This document shows positions 1 through 9,699 of a stretch of 64,000 nt of DNA, piece after piece. This stretch comes from Panulirus ornatus (Eukaryota > Arthropoda > Malacostraca > Decapoda > Palinuridae). Position numbers and translations under genes: made by a program. Each line of letters starts with the position of its first letter. Position 1 is the stretch's first letter. The DNA is taken from NCBI RefSeq assembly GCF_036320965.1, contig NC_092234.1:33627703-33691702 (forward strand). Reading direction: 5' to 3'. The notes beneath the pieces were generated by a model. The model worked only from the letters and a program-made list of their open reading frames with translations, did not search any database and was not told the origin of the DNA.

Positions 1-350
1 GCTGGCGTGGTCCAAGGCTGAAACCTGCCATCGTCACAAGTGTGAAGGATGGCGTGGTCCAAATCTGAAAACTGTCATCGTTACATGTGTGAAGGCTGGC
101 GTGGTCCAAGTCTGAAAACTGTCATCGTCACATGTGTGAGGGCTGGCGTGGTCCAAGTCTGAAAACTGTCATCGTCACATGTGTGAGGGCTGGCGTGGTC
201 CAAGTCTGAAAACTGTCATCGTCACATGTGTGAAGGCTGGCGTGGTCCAAGTCTGAAAACTGTCATCGTCACATGTGTGAAGGCTGGCGTGGTCCAAGTC
301 TGAAAACTGTCATCGTCACATGTGTGAGGGCTGGCGGCCTTGTCAAGTCT
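1..350. repeat. 47-bp minisatellite, about 7 copies
   Basis: Units of 47 bp begin with GGCTGGCGTGGTCCAAGTCT and end with CACATGTGTGA(A/G). The starts at 94 and 141 give the period. Copies are nearly identical, apart from the first two and the last, which breaks into unrelated sequence near 336. The array runs off the left edge of the window. No coding potential is seen. Confidence 0.95.
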
Positions 351-496
351 TGGTATTAAGTGGGGTCAGCGATAACTGGGGGGCTGAAGGTCATTCATAA
401 TCAGTAATATATCGCGGGGTCACGCGTCATCCATCACCACGCCTGACACTGATCGGGCTGACCGGTCCCTCATTTACCTGACCCCTAGCTAGACCC
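351..496. other. Short non-repetitive spacer
   Basis: This is non-repetitive sequence between the 47-bp array and the GT-rich arrays. No gene or recognisable element was found. Confidence 0.6.
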
Positions 497-872
497 GCGC
501 TCCTCTGCTGTGCTGGGGGGTCTGGTGTGCTATGCTGTGCTGGGGTCTGGTATGGTGTGCTGGGGGTCTGGTGTGCTATGCTGTGTCAGGGTCTGATGTG
601 CTATGCTGAGGTCTGGTATGGTGTACTGGGGTCTGGTGTAGTGTGTTGGGGTCTGGTGTGTATGCTGAGGTCTGATATGGTGTGCTGGGAGTCTGGTGTG
701 TTATGCTGTGTCGGGGTCTGGTGTGGTATGTTGGGGTCTAGTATGCTGTACTGGGGTCTGGTGTAGTGTGTCGGGGTCTGGTATGCTATGCTGGGGTTTG
801 GTATGGTGTGCTGGGGGTCTGGTGTAGTGTGTCGGGGTCTGGTGTGGTATATGCTGGGGTCTGGTGTAGTAG
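497..872. repeat. Degenerate GT-rich tandem repeat
   Basis: Variants of GGGGTCTGGTGTG and TATGCTGTG alternate with irregular spacing. The plus strand is almost free of C and A runs. This looks like an older, more scrambled neighbour of the 33-bp array that follows, sharing the GGGTCTGG core. The open frames across it come from this base bias and are not genes. Confidence 0.8.
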
Positions 873-3360
873 GGTCTTGCATGGGTGTGGTATAGTGTGG
901 TGTACTGTAGGGTTTTGCATGGGGGTGTGGTGTGGTGTGGTGTATTGTAGGGTCTTGCATGGGTGTGGTGTGGTGTATTGTGGGATCTTGCATGGGTGTG
1001 GTATGGTGTATTGTGGGGTCTGGCATGCGTGTGGTGTGGTGTATTGTGGGGTCTGGCATGGGTTTGGTGTGGTGTATTGTAGGGTCTTGCATGGGTGTGG
1101 TGTGGTGTATTGTGGGATCTTGCATGGGTGTGGTGTGGTGTATTGTGGGATCTTGCATGGGTGTGGTGTGGTGTATTGTGGGGTCTGGCATGGGTGTGGT
1201 GTGGTGTACTGTGGGGTCTGGCATGGGTGTGGTGTGGTGTATTGTAGGGTCTTGCATGGGTGTGGTGTGGTGTATTGTGGGATCTTGCATGGGTGTGGTG
1301 TTGTGTATTGTGGGGTCTGGCATGGGTGTGGTGTGGTGTATTGTGGGGTCTGGCATGGGTGGGGTGTGGTGTATTGTGGGATCTTGCATGGGTGTGGTGT
1401 GGTGTATTGCGGAGTCTTGCATGGGTGTGGTGTGGTGTACTGTGGGGTCATGCATGAGTGTAGTGTGGTGTATTGTGGGGTCTTGCATGAGTGTAGTGCG
1501 GTGTATTGTGGGGTCTTGCATGGGTGTGGTGCGGTGTATTGTAAGGTCCTGCACGGGTGTAGTGTGGCGTGGTGTATTGTGGGGTCTTGCATAGGTGCGG
1601 TGTGGTGTACTGTAGGGTCCTGCACGGGTGTGGTGTGGTGTATTGTTGGGTCTTGCATGGGTGTGGTGTGGTGTATTGTTGGGTCTTGCATGGGCGTGGT
1701 GTGGTGTATTGTGGGATCTTGCATGGGTGTGGTGTGGTGTATTGTGGGGTCTGGCATGGGTGTGGTGTGGTGTATTGTGGGGTCTTGCATGGGTGTGGTG
1801 TGGTGTATTGTGGAGTCTTGCATGGGTGTGGTGTGGCGTATTGTGGGGTTTTGCATGGGTGTGGTGTGGCGTATTGTGGGGTTTTGCATGGGTGTGGTGT
1901 GGCGTATTGTGGGGTTTTGCATGGGTGTGGTGTGGTGTACTGTGGGGTCTTACATGGGTGTGGTGTACTGTGGGGTCTTACATGGGTGTGGTGTTGTGTA
2001 TTGTGGAGTCTTGCATGGGTGTGGTGTAGCGTATTGTGGGGTCTTGCATGGGTGAGGTGTGATGTATTGTGGGGTCTTACATGGGTGAGGTGTGGTGTAC
2101 TGTAGGGTCTTGCATGGGTGTGGAGTGGAGTATCGTGGGGTCTTGCATGTTTGTAGTGTGGTGTACTGTGGGGTCTGGCATGGGTGTAGTGTTGTGTATT
2201 GTGGAGTCTTGCATGGGTGTGGTGTGGTGTATTATGGGGTCTTGCATGGGTGTGGTGTGGTGTATTGTGGGGTCTTACATGGGTGAGGTGTGGTGTACTG
2301 TAGGGTCTTGCATGGGTGTGGAGTGGAGTATCGTGGGGTCTTGCATGTTTGTAGTGTGGTGTACTGTGGGGTCTGGCATGGGTGTAGTGTTGTGTATTGT
2401 GGAGTCTTGCATGGGTGTGGTGTGGCGTATTGTGGGGTCTTGCATGGGTGTGGTGTGGTGTACTGTGGGGTCTTACATGGGTGTGGTGTTGTGTATTGTG
2501 GAGTCTTGCATGGGTGTGGTGTGGCGTATTGTGGGGTCTTGCATGGGTGTGGTGTGGTGTATTGTGGGGTCTTACATGGGTGAGGTGTGGTGTACTGTAG
2601 GGTCTTGCATGGGTGTGGAGTGGAGCATTGTGGGGTCTTGCATGTGTGTGGTGTGGTGTATTGTGTGGTGTGGTGTATTGTGGGGTCTGTCATGGGTGTG
2701 GTGTGGTATATTGTGTGATCTGGCATGGGTGTGGTGTGGTGTGGTGTATTGTGGGGTCTGGCATGGGTGTGATGTGGTGTATTGTGGGGTCTGCATGGGT
2801 GGGTGTGAGTTGTGGGCTTGGCATAGTGTGGTGAGGTGTATTGTGGGGGTCTGGCAAGTAGGTGTGGTGTGGTGTATTGTGGGGTCGTCTGGCATAGGTT
2901 GTTGGTGTTGGTAGGTATTGTAGGTTGTGGAGTGTGGGTCTGCATGGTGTGGTGTTATTGTGGGAGTCTGGCATAGGGTGTTGGGTGTGGTGTATTCTGG
3001 GGTCGGGCAGGTGTGGGTTGTGTGTATTGTGGGGTCCTGGAGGGGTGTGGTGTGGTGTATTGTGGGGATCGTGCATGGGTGTGGTGTGTGTTTTGTGGGT
3101 CTGCATGGGTGTTGTGTTGGAGTTATTGTGTGGTCTGGCATGGGTGTGGTGTGGTGTATTGTGGGGTTCTGGCATGGGGTGGATGTGGTGTATTTGGGGT
3201 CTTGCATGGTGTGGTGTGTGTGGTGTACTGTGGGGTCTGGCATGGGGTGGTGTGGTGTATTGTGGGGTCTGGCATGGGTGTGGTGTGGTGTATTGTGGGG
3301 TCTGGCATGGGTGTGGTGTGGTGTATTGTGGGGGCTGGCATGGGTGTGCTGTTCTGTGCC
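873..3360. repeat. 33-bp G/T-rich minisatellite, about 2.5 kb
   Basis: The unit is about 33 bp, with a core GGGTCTTGCATGGGTGTGG followed by TGTGGTGTATTGTG. Because 33 is a multiple of three, an 11-residue peptide repeat is open in several frames on both strands, which explains the overlapping long ORFs here. The array is regular to about 2650 and then decays. The segment at 2091-2288 is repeated at 2289, a higher-order unit of six monomers. The strands are strongly asymmetric: the plus strand is G/T and the minus strand A/C. Confidence 0.95.
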
Positions 3361-3932
3361 AGGGTCTGACACGGCTTTGATCAGGTGGTGGCGACGGTGT
3401 TGGCAGTGGTAACTGCAGTTGGTGGTGGTGACAGTGGATGTGGTGCTGGTGTTCTGTTCACAAGGATGTGGTCTTCGTAGTGGTGATGGTGTGGGGTAGT
3501 GAAGCTGGTTGTGGTGGTGATGATAATGACCTCACCAGTGGGTACAGCACGTCAGCACCAGAGCCTCGGCTGTGCCAACAATTGACACCCGTCTGTACCA
3601 GGACTGTCCTACGGGTAGTCTCTGTCTCCCCTATGTCTCACAGGAGTGATACCCTCCCTCTGTTTTCTTTACCAGACAACATATACCATTAACTACATAT
3701 AAATCCTTTCAATTCATGAGGTAACTAATTACCTGAAACTCCTCTTTGAAACTTTGAAACTTGAGTTTGTTTTTCAATAGAAATTTCGTTTATTGCAGAT
3801 AATCACATGATTTTAGCATTAAGCTCTCATCGTCACCAACCACCATATCTTACGTTCAATCCCCTTTTCAGTGCACTACTGATGCCTTAATATTCACCTC
3901 CTTCTCTCCCTCACCGTACAAAGGGATAATCG

Positions 3933-3935
<3 letters not shown>
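3361..3935. other. GGT-rich transition and unassigned sequence
   Basis: Positions 3361-3530 are rich in GGTGGTG trinucleotides, as at the edge of the array. The rest, from 3540, is ordinary sequence. An 84-codon open frame at 3438-3692 has no recognisable domain and begins inside the GGT tract, so it is not called a gene. Confidence 0.5.

Positions 3936-3984
<49 letters not shown>
3936..3984. repeat. (CA)n microsatellite
   Basis: This is an uninterrupted AC/CA dinucleotide tract of about 49 bp. The flanking sequence to 4240 is not assigned. Confidence 0.98.
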
Positions 3985-3985
<1 letters not shown>

Positions 3986-4260
3986 TCTTGGCCGTCAGAG
4001 ATCGCAGCAACATTCCATGACCACAGCCCTCAGCATCTTGGTCTCACGTTACGTCCGTCATCACAAACCCTGGGGGACGTGTAGTGTATCGCCTCCTGCC
4101 GGACACTCAATCAATATTGCCCGCAGCATCAACCATATCTTGTGACGTGACCTGACTACACCTAAACAACCTCATCTTTCTAATCAAAATCGGTTCATTA
4201 ACCTCCCAAGATGAGCATCACTATGGGCTCATCATAAAACACAATGTACTACCACCAGGA

Positions 4261-4612
4261 TCCAAGATGCTGTGAGCAGAGCACGCGGTACAACCATACA
4301 AGAACACAAGGTGTTGTGAGCAGAGTACACAGTACTACTACACAAGGTGTTGTGAGTATAGCACACGGTACTACAGTAAGAACACAAGGTGTTGTGAGCA
4401 TAGCACACGGTACAACAGTCAGAACACAAGGTGTTGTGAGCAGAGCACACGGTACTACAGTCAGAACACAAGGTGTTGTGAGCAGAGCACACGGTACAAC
4501 AGTCAGAACACAAGGTGTTGTGAGCAGAGCACACGGTACTACAGTCAGAACACAAGGTGTTGTGAGCAGAGCACACGGTACTACCACACCAGAACACAAG
4601 GTGTTGTGAACA
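4261..4612. repeat. 42-bp minisatellite, about 8 copies
   Basis: Units carry AGAACACAAGGTGTTGTGAG followed by CAGAGCACACGGTAC and a short variable part. The first copies lack part of the unit; later ones are regular at 42 bp. As 42 is a multiple of three, open frames on both strands (14-residue repeats) arise without being genes. Confidence 0.95.
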
Positions 4613-4944
4613 AAGGCAAGATATTCAAAAACCCAGAGAGAGGTTTTCCGGGAATGCCGGAAAAATCGTTGTCGTGTCGTCGGTGACACAATATGACGAG
4701 AATGTAATGAGAAAGTACCGAGCCTACATCTTGGTGTGAAGCCGTCAGATGATCTACGGGGCACATGACACAGTCCCGGGTGCGCGCCTTCCACGGTAAA
4801 TGACAACCCTGTGGGATTTACGGGCCGACCACAGCAGCCGTTACCGGCGATGACGTGGTGCGTGGATCTGGCCGGGTATGTACAACGCTCACAAGCGTGA
4901 ATGGCTGCCACCGAACACTGATCTGGGTCTGGTCAAGTGCCTCC
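4613..4944. other. Unassigned sequence between minisatellites
   Basis: About 330 bp of non-repetitive sequence. No gene or element recognised. Confidence 0.5.
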
Positions 4945-5310
4945 TTCCAGGAGAACCTGGACGACCAGTACTGCGATCCAGGAGTACCTGGACGACCAGT
5001 ACTGCGATCCAGGAGTACCTGGACGACCAGTACTGCGATCCAGGAGAACCTGGACGACCAATACTGCGATCCAGGAGTACCTGGACGACCAGTACTGCGA
5101 TCTAGGAGTATCTGGACGACCAGTACTGCGATCCAGGCGTATCTAGACGACCATTACCACGATCCAGGTGCACATGGACGACCAGTACCACGATCCAGGT
5201 GCACATGGACGACCATTACCACGATCCAGGTGCACATGGACGACCAGTACCACGATCCAGGTGCACATGGACGACCAGTACCACGATCCAGGTGCACCCG
5301 TGCGACCAGC
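4945..5310. repeat. 31-bp minisatellite with two subtypes
   Basis: The period is 31 bp (for example, starts at 4981 and 5012). The first half uses GTACCTGGACGACCAGTACT units. The second half, from about 5150, uses units with TGCACATGGACGACC and TACCACGATCC. The change of subtype midway suggests two local amplifications of one ancestral unit. The core GGACGACCA is common to all copies. Confidence 0.93.
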
Positions 5311-5568
5311 ACCGTGATCAATACCAGTCACAACCGGAGTGGTAGCGGTGCATTCTGACCACTCGCCCATCTTGATGAACTGACACATCTGGCGAGAACG
5401 GGTGTATGCCAAGTGTTCAACGATGGTTCAATTACCCAATCGATGGTTAATGAGACTTACAGAACATTCATACTCGGCGACATTGTTTTGAAAAATAAGC
5501 TCAAGTGCTAGTAGAAAAAATGTTTTTAGTATTACAAAAAAAAAAAGAGCAAATTTGTTTCGTCTTGC
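5311..5568. other. Unassigned sequence
   Basis: Non-repetitive sequence with a short poly-A run near 5535. No gene seen. Confidence 0.4.
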
Positions 5569-6330
5569 TGTATAATTACCTACACGTAATGGTACGTGCG
5601 GGAAGAGGGTTCTACACTCGTAGGGGGCCACGTCTCTTCAACTTTTTCTATTATCATACAACTTTTTAAACTTTCCCATGTTGTTAGCATTCACAATCTC
5701 ATTACTCTATTCCATTCCTTCATTACTCATAGAAGTATTTCTTTACATCTTTTTAAACGTTTCTTGCTTATATTCATGTTGTGACCGAACTTTGTTTTAT
5801 CTCTGTATCCTCATAGAACTGATCGCTACTGACATCATCAAACTGATTCAAAAACTCAGAGGTTGTGATCACATAACCACTTATTCCTCCATCTTCCAAG
5901 GTGGACAAATCAATGGCCTTTAACTTCTCGCCATAACTGAGCCTTCGTATTTCTGGTACAGTCTTTGTTGCCTTCTTCTGGAGCTTTTCTCTTAATTTCT
6001 ATTTCTTTTTTTTTTCTTTTTGCTTCTTTCAATGCGGATATCAAACTTGAGGGTCAATTCTGTGAAGGTTTAGCTAAATATTTCCTTATCCATATATCTA
6101 GATGCGATTCAGACATTCTCCAGCAGACAGTCTACTTCCTTTTATCAGCTGTGTACAGGATAAAGTTTGGAGTTTGTCTAGGTCCCATTGCAAGCTGATG
6201 CAGTTCTTATCACTTGGCCATTCCTTAATGACCTTGATATCATCCGCAAACATTATTCAGGTATGAGGCCAGTCCTTTTGACAAGCTATTTACATATGTG
6301 GTTTGAGTTCTGCTGAAGCACTGCTCCATT
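5569..6330 (-). pseudogene. 3' part of a decayed CR1/L2-like LINE (antisense)
   Basis: On the minus strand, broken frames read through a C-terminal RT tail of the type found in decapod CR1/L2-like elements, including a stretch similar to the usual ITxxxxLNQFDDVS region (minus strand of about 5820-5930). The 3' end, on the plus strand at 5588-5632, is the block GGTTCTACACTCGTAGGGG followed by CCACGTC. The same block ends the LINE remnants near 14410, 55200 and 57910. No catalytic domain is present and stops are frequent. The class is inferred from motif resemblance only. Confidence 0.6.
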
Positions 6331-6900
6331 TGACTAAGCAGGGTGTGAGCTCTCTTGAAAGGGGGGAGTTTGGTCTATACCAGATACGGGAAATAATGGT
6401 CTGTCAATACCTGGGGTCTGCAACCTTAATGAACTATTTGGCCATTTTCCGAACAGGTCATAAGTGATCGGCTGTAACTGCCACACACGGTAATCTTCAA
6501 AGGGTCTAATCTTGATATGAGCAATGCAAAAAGTCGAGCTATATTGTACATTTAGGTGTACGGAACAAGCATTTGAACTTACAAAATATGCTGTTAGAAC
6601 AGGCAAAATATAACTCTTTTCAATAGAAAAGAATTATGTATAAGAAATTAGGGTCAATAAAAAGCAGGACACATTTATCATTTACATGTTCATCTTGTTG
6701 ACCCAAAAGATATGGCAGCGATAAAAGCAGTATGACAAGAGGCAACTGGTTTATCACTAACTAAAGATAGCTAACTTACACCCAAATGCCTCAATTATCT
6801 TATTATGCTTCTGTTGTATGGGCTTATGTTTGTGTTTAGTATCTATATCAGCAAACAACCACACGACAGACTTAATCTATCTGGTTAGTCAGTATATAAC
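6331..6900. other. Unassigned sequence
   Basis: AT-rich sequence without a recognisable gene. A 90-codon minus-strand frame at 6334-6606 has no domain I recognise. Confidence 0.4.
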
Positions 6901-6926
6901 GTGTTTCATTTTCCCCGTGGACTCAG

Positions 6927-6928
<2 letters not shown>
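6901..6928 (+). repeat. Short dispersed repeat adjoining (TA)n
   Basis: The 20-mer GTGTTTCATTTTCCCCGTGG sits directly upstream of a (TA)n tract. The identical 20-mer occurs at 41444-41463, also just upstream of a TA-rich tract. This indicates a dispersed sequence found next to (TA)n. Confidence 0.7.

Positions 6929-6929
<1 letters not shown>

Positions 6930-7008
<79 letters not shown>
6930..7008. repeat. (TA)n microsatellite
   Basis: This is a pure TA dinucleotide tract of about 78 bp. The Ile-Tyr open frame through it is an artefact. Confidence 0.98.
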
Positions 7009-7009
<1 letters not shown>

Positions 7010-7012
<3 letters not shown>

Positions 7013-7150
7013 AAACGCCAGTATTAATGTATTAGTAAGTAAGTGCATATATAACTGTATATTGTAAACGCCAGTATTAATGTATTAGTAAGTAAGTGCA
7101 TATATAACTGTATATTGTAAACGCCAGTATTAATGTATTTGTATGTAAGG
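7010..7150. repeat. 53-bp tandem repeat, about 2.6 copies
   Basis: TGTAAACGCCAGTATTAATG starts at 7010, 7063 and 7116, giving a 53-bp period. Each unit ends in a short TATA-rich stretch, so the array may have grown from the edge of the adjacent (TA)n tract. Confidence 0.95.
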
Positions 7151-7927
7151 GCATATAAACAAGAGTATTTTCAAAACCAAACTGACGGCATGAACTGTGG
7201 ATTAAATATAATGCTATGAAGCCTCCAGCCCGGTTTACCACACCTCAGGACACACTGGACAATACACCAGTCACTGCTATTTGCTTCCAGTATTGTAATA
7301 CACAAGTCCTTTTTCTCTGATCTCAGTGTATTGTTAATTCCTCACCCTCCACTCCACCCTCTTCCTGACTGATGTTTACCTTCATGGTAGACACTAAGTC
7401 ATGAAGGAAAGCAATAAGATTCGCTAGACTTAACCCAAACAACTGAGCCATACGCATGGTGTTGATGTGAACCAAAATATAAGTGTTCCTTATCTTGTAC
7501 TACGTGTGACAATTTCTACCGAACATACGACCCTCAAATAAATACAGCACTTTATATACTGACTGAATTCAGTACAATCTTATCGGATGTGGATGACGGC
7601 AAATTAGAGACGGTGTGACTGGAATAGCAACTGCTATTCTCATGAAGTCTTATCAGAAGTAATACGGTAGGTTAAGGCAGGATGCCATGATTCTGACGGG
7701 CTTAATGATGGGCAACATCTACGCTACCACTAGACTTGAGCAGCAGTAGCAAGAGGGAATGAGGACACGGAATCACATTATTTAGCCGGGTTTGGTTAAA
7801 CGACCACTCCTATGGCCAGGTGTCTGAACAGGTGTATGTGACTGAGTTACCGACAAGCGACTTTTCAATATGGCTTGGTCTGCACGGTGCTAAGTCCGCC
7901 TTAATTTGCTATACAAGTTGGATGTTG
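7151..7927. other. Unassigned sequence
   Basis: No repeat or coding region recognised in about 780 bp. Confidence 0.4.
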
Positions 7928-8240
7928 AGTCATGACTTCTGGCCGGGATGAGCAGGATGTTGAGTAGGGATTTCTGCCTGGGACTAATTAAATGTCGAGC
8001 AGGGATTTCTGCCAGGGATTAATCGAATGTCGAATAGGGATTTTTGCCTGAGATTAATTGGATGCTGATTAAGGAGTCTTGCCTAGGTATAACTGAATGT
8101 CGAGAAAGGATTTCTGTCCAGGATTAACTGGACGTCGAGAAAGGATTTCTGTCCAGAATTAACTGAATGCCCAGAAGGGATTTCTGTCTAGGATTAACTG
8201 GATGTTGAGTATAGATTTTTGCTTGGGATTGATTTGGGAA
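7928..8240. repeat. Degenerate 35-bp minisatellite, about 9 copies
   Basis: Each unit contains GGATTTCTG(T/C)C, then a GGATTAACTG-like block, then a (G/A)TGTTGAG or CGTCGAG block. Spacing is about 35 bp and the divergence between copies shows an old array. Confidence 0.85.
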
Positions 8241-8361
8241 CATATGTACAGTAACGTGATTAAAAAGGGAAGACCTCTACTGAGTAGTGGATAATGAGTG
8301 GTTGTATGACCTCAGGTCATGGCGTGGACCACTACGTGTAAACCCGTCTGTGGCTTCACCA

Positions 8362-8475
8362 TAACTATCAAACCCCTTGAGCACAACCTTCCTGCTGCCC
8401 TTGATAACGACGGTACAACCCTCGCTTATAATACTGTGCAGGCCAGGCCATCACACCCCGAGGACCGTGGTGGTC
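8362..8475. repeat. Fragment of a GACGGTAC-containing dispersed repeat
   Basis: The block CCCCTTGAGCACAACC and a following ACGACGGTACAACCCT match the arms of the hairpin element at 51424-51556 and similar blocks at 18023 and 44480. This copy is broken and its ends are unclear. Confidence 0.5.
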
Positions 8476-9173
8476 GAGGAGTTACGCACAACACATGAGT
8501 AGAAAAAAAAAAAAAAAAAAGGAAATTGATGACGCGCAAAAAAAAGAGGGGAGGGGAGGGACGCTAAAAAGTCTTCAGAAAAAAATGTATACGATTTTCA
8601 GTTTGCGACAAGGCAATACGTTTTTGTCACCAGGTATCAACATATCACCTGTCGAGTAGGTACCAGCTTTACTGTACTAACACTTCGGCTTGCCAAGAAG
8701 CCTTCATTTCTCCCATGAAGGCTCCTGCGTCAGGCGAAACGTCAGAGATACCTCTCGCCTGTATATACTGACCATCCAAATATCCACACACTCGTCATCA
8801 TGAATTATTCGTGCCATCTTTCATTAAGGTACGATCGTAAGTTTATGATATGCGGCAATACTGGCACGGTCGATCAATGGTGAGATTCCGAAATCAAACT
8901 ACAGCGGGGGAAGACTCATCGCACAGATAATGATTCCTCGTTGATAATCCCTTAAGTAAGAGCTATGACCGTAGCTATGACCGACGATCGTGTAGTCTGA
9001 AGTGGGAGGGAAAAAAATTAGCCTACGTTGCTGAGGCGGCTGGAGCACAGACACATGTTGGACCATATGAAACCTGACGACTGACTGTGTCAGTGGGACA
9101 TGGTTCCCGTGTTCCTTTGCTACCGGCTCCGTCAACACTAGCACATGCACAGTGTGTCTGCCGTCCATCACTG

Positions 9174-9177
<4 letters not shown>
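8476..9177. other. Unassigned sequence with a short A tract
   Basis: There is an A-run of about 18 bp at 8503. No gene body upstream of it is recognisable, so it is not called a retrocopy. Confidence 0.4.

Positions 9178-9227
<50 letters not shown>
9178..9227. repeat. (CA)n microsatellite
   Basis: An uninterrupted AC dinucleotide tract. The sequence from 9228 to 9700 is not assigned and may include the 5' region of the LINE that follows. Confidence 0.98.
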
Positions 9228-9230
<3 letters not shown>

Positions 9231-9699
9231 ACAGTGTTTACAGCCAGTGAGTAGGCAGTGCATGCAGTCAGATAAAGGACAATCAAAAAAGCATTGTGAT
9301 AGAATGGATGAAAGGGCAACGATTCATGGCATCTGTTTGGCGACGAAAATACAGATTTAATGTGAGGTAAGACACAAGGAGGAGGACATACACAGACTGC
9401 AGGAGAGAACACGAAGTTCTGTTACTATGCAAATAAGAGAAGCCGTACAGAGGGAAGTAACCAGGTGAAGGTCCGTGATGGCTTTTGGAACAGGAGAAGA
9501 CCATCTTCCGAACAGGGATGAAGGGGAAGCCAGAGGGAGAGAGCACGTCCGATTACTTCTTGACCTACTGGGCATAACAGACGCGAGTGGATGATTAAGA
9601 GATGTCAGGGGAATGGTGTAAACATGACACCAGGAGGAAGAAAGCCACTTAGGTTAACACTTGATGTATCTAAAATGGGCAAATAAACTTGCCTAAAAA

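Noticed and set aside
601..3396. Many overlapping long open frames on both strands (up to 429 codons)
   Set aside because: They follow from a 33-bp G/T-rich tandem repeat with no stop in several frames. The peptides are 11-residue repeats with no domain.
8498..8530. Possible processed pseudogene ending in a poly-A tract
   Set aside because: No coding similarity was recognised upstream of the A-run.
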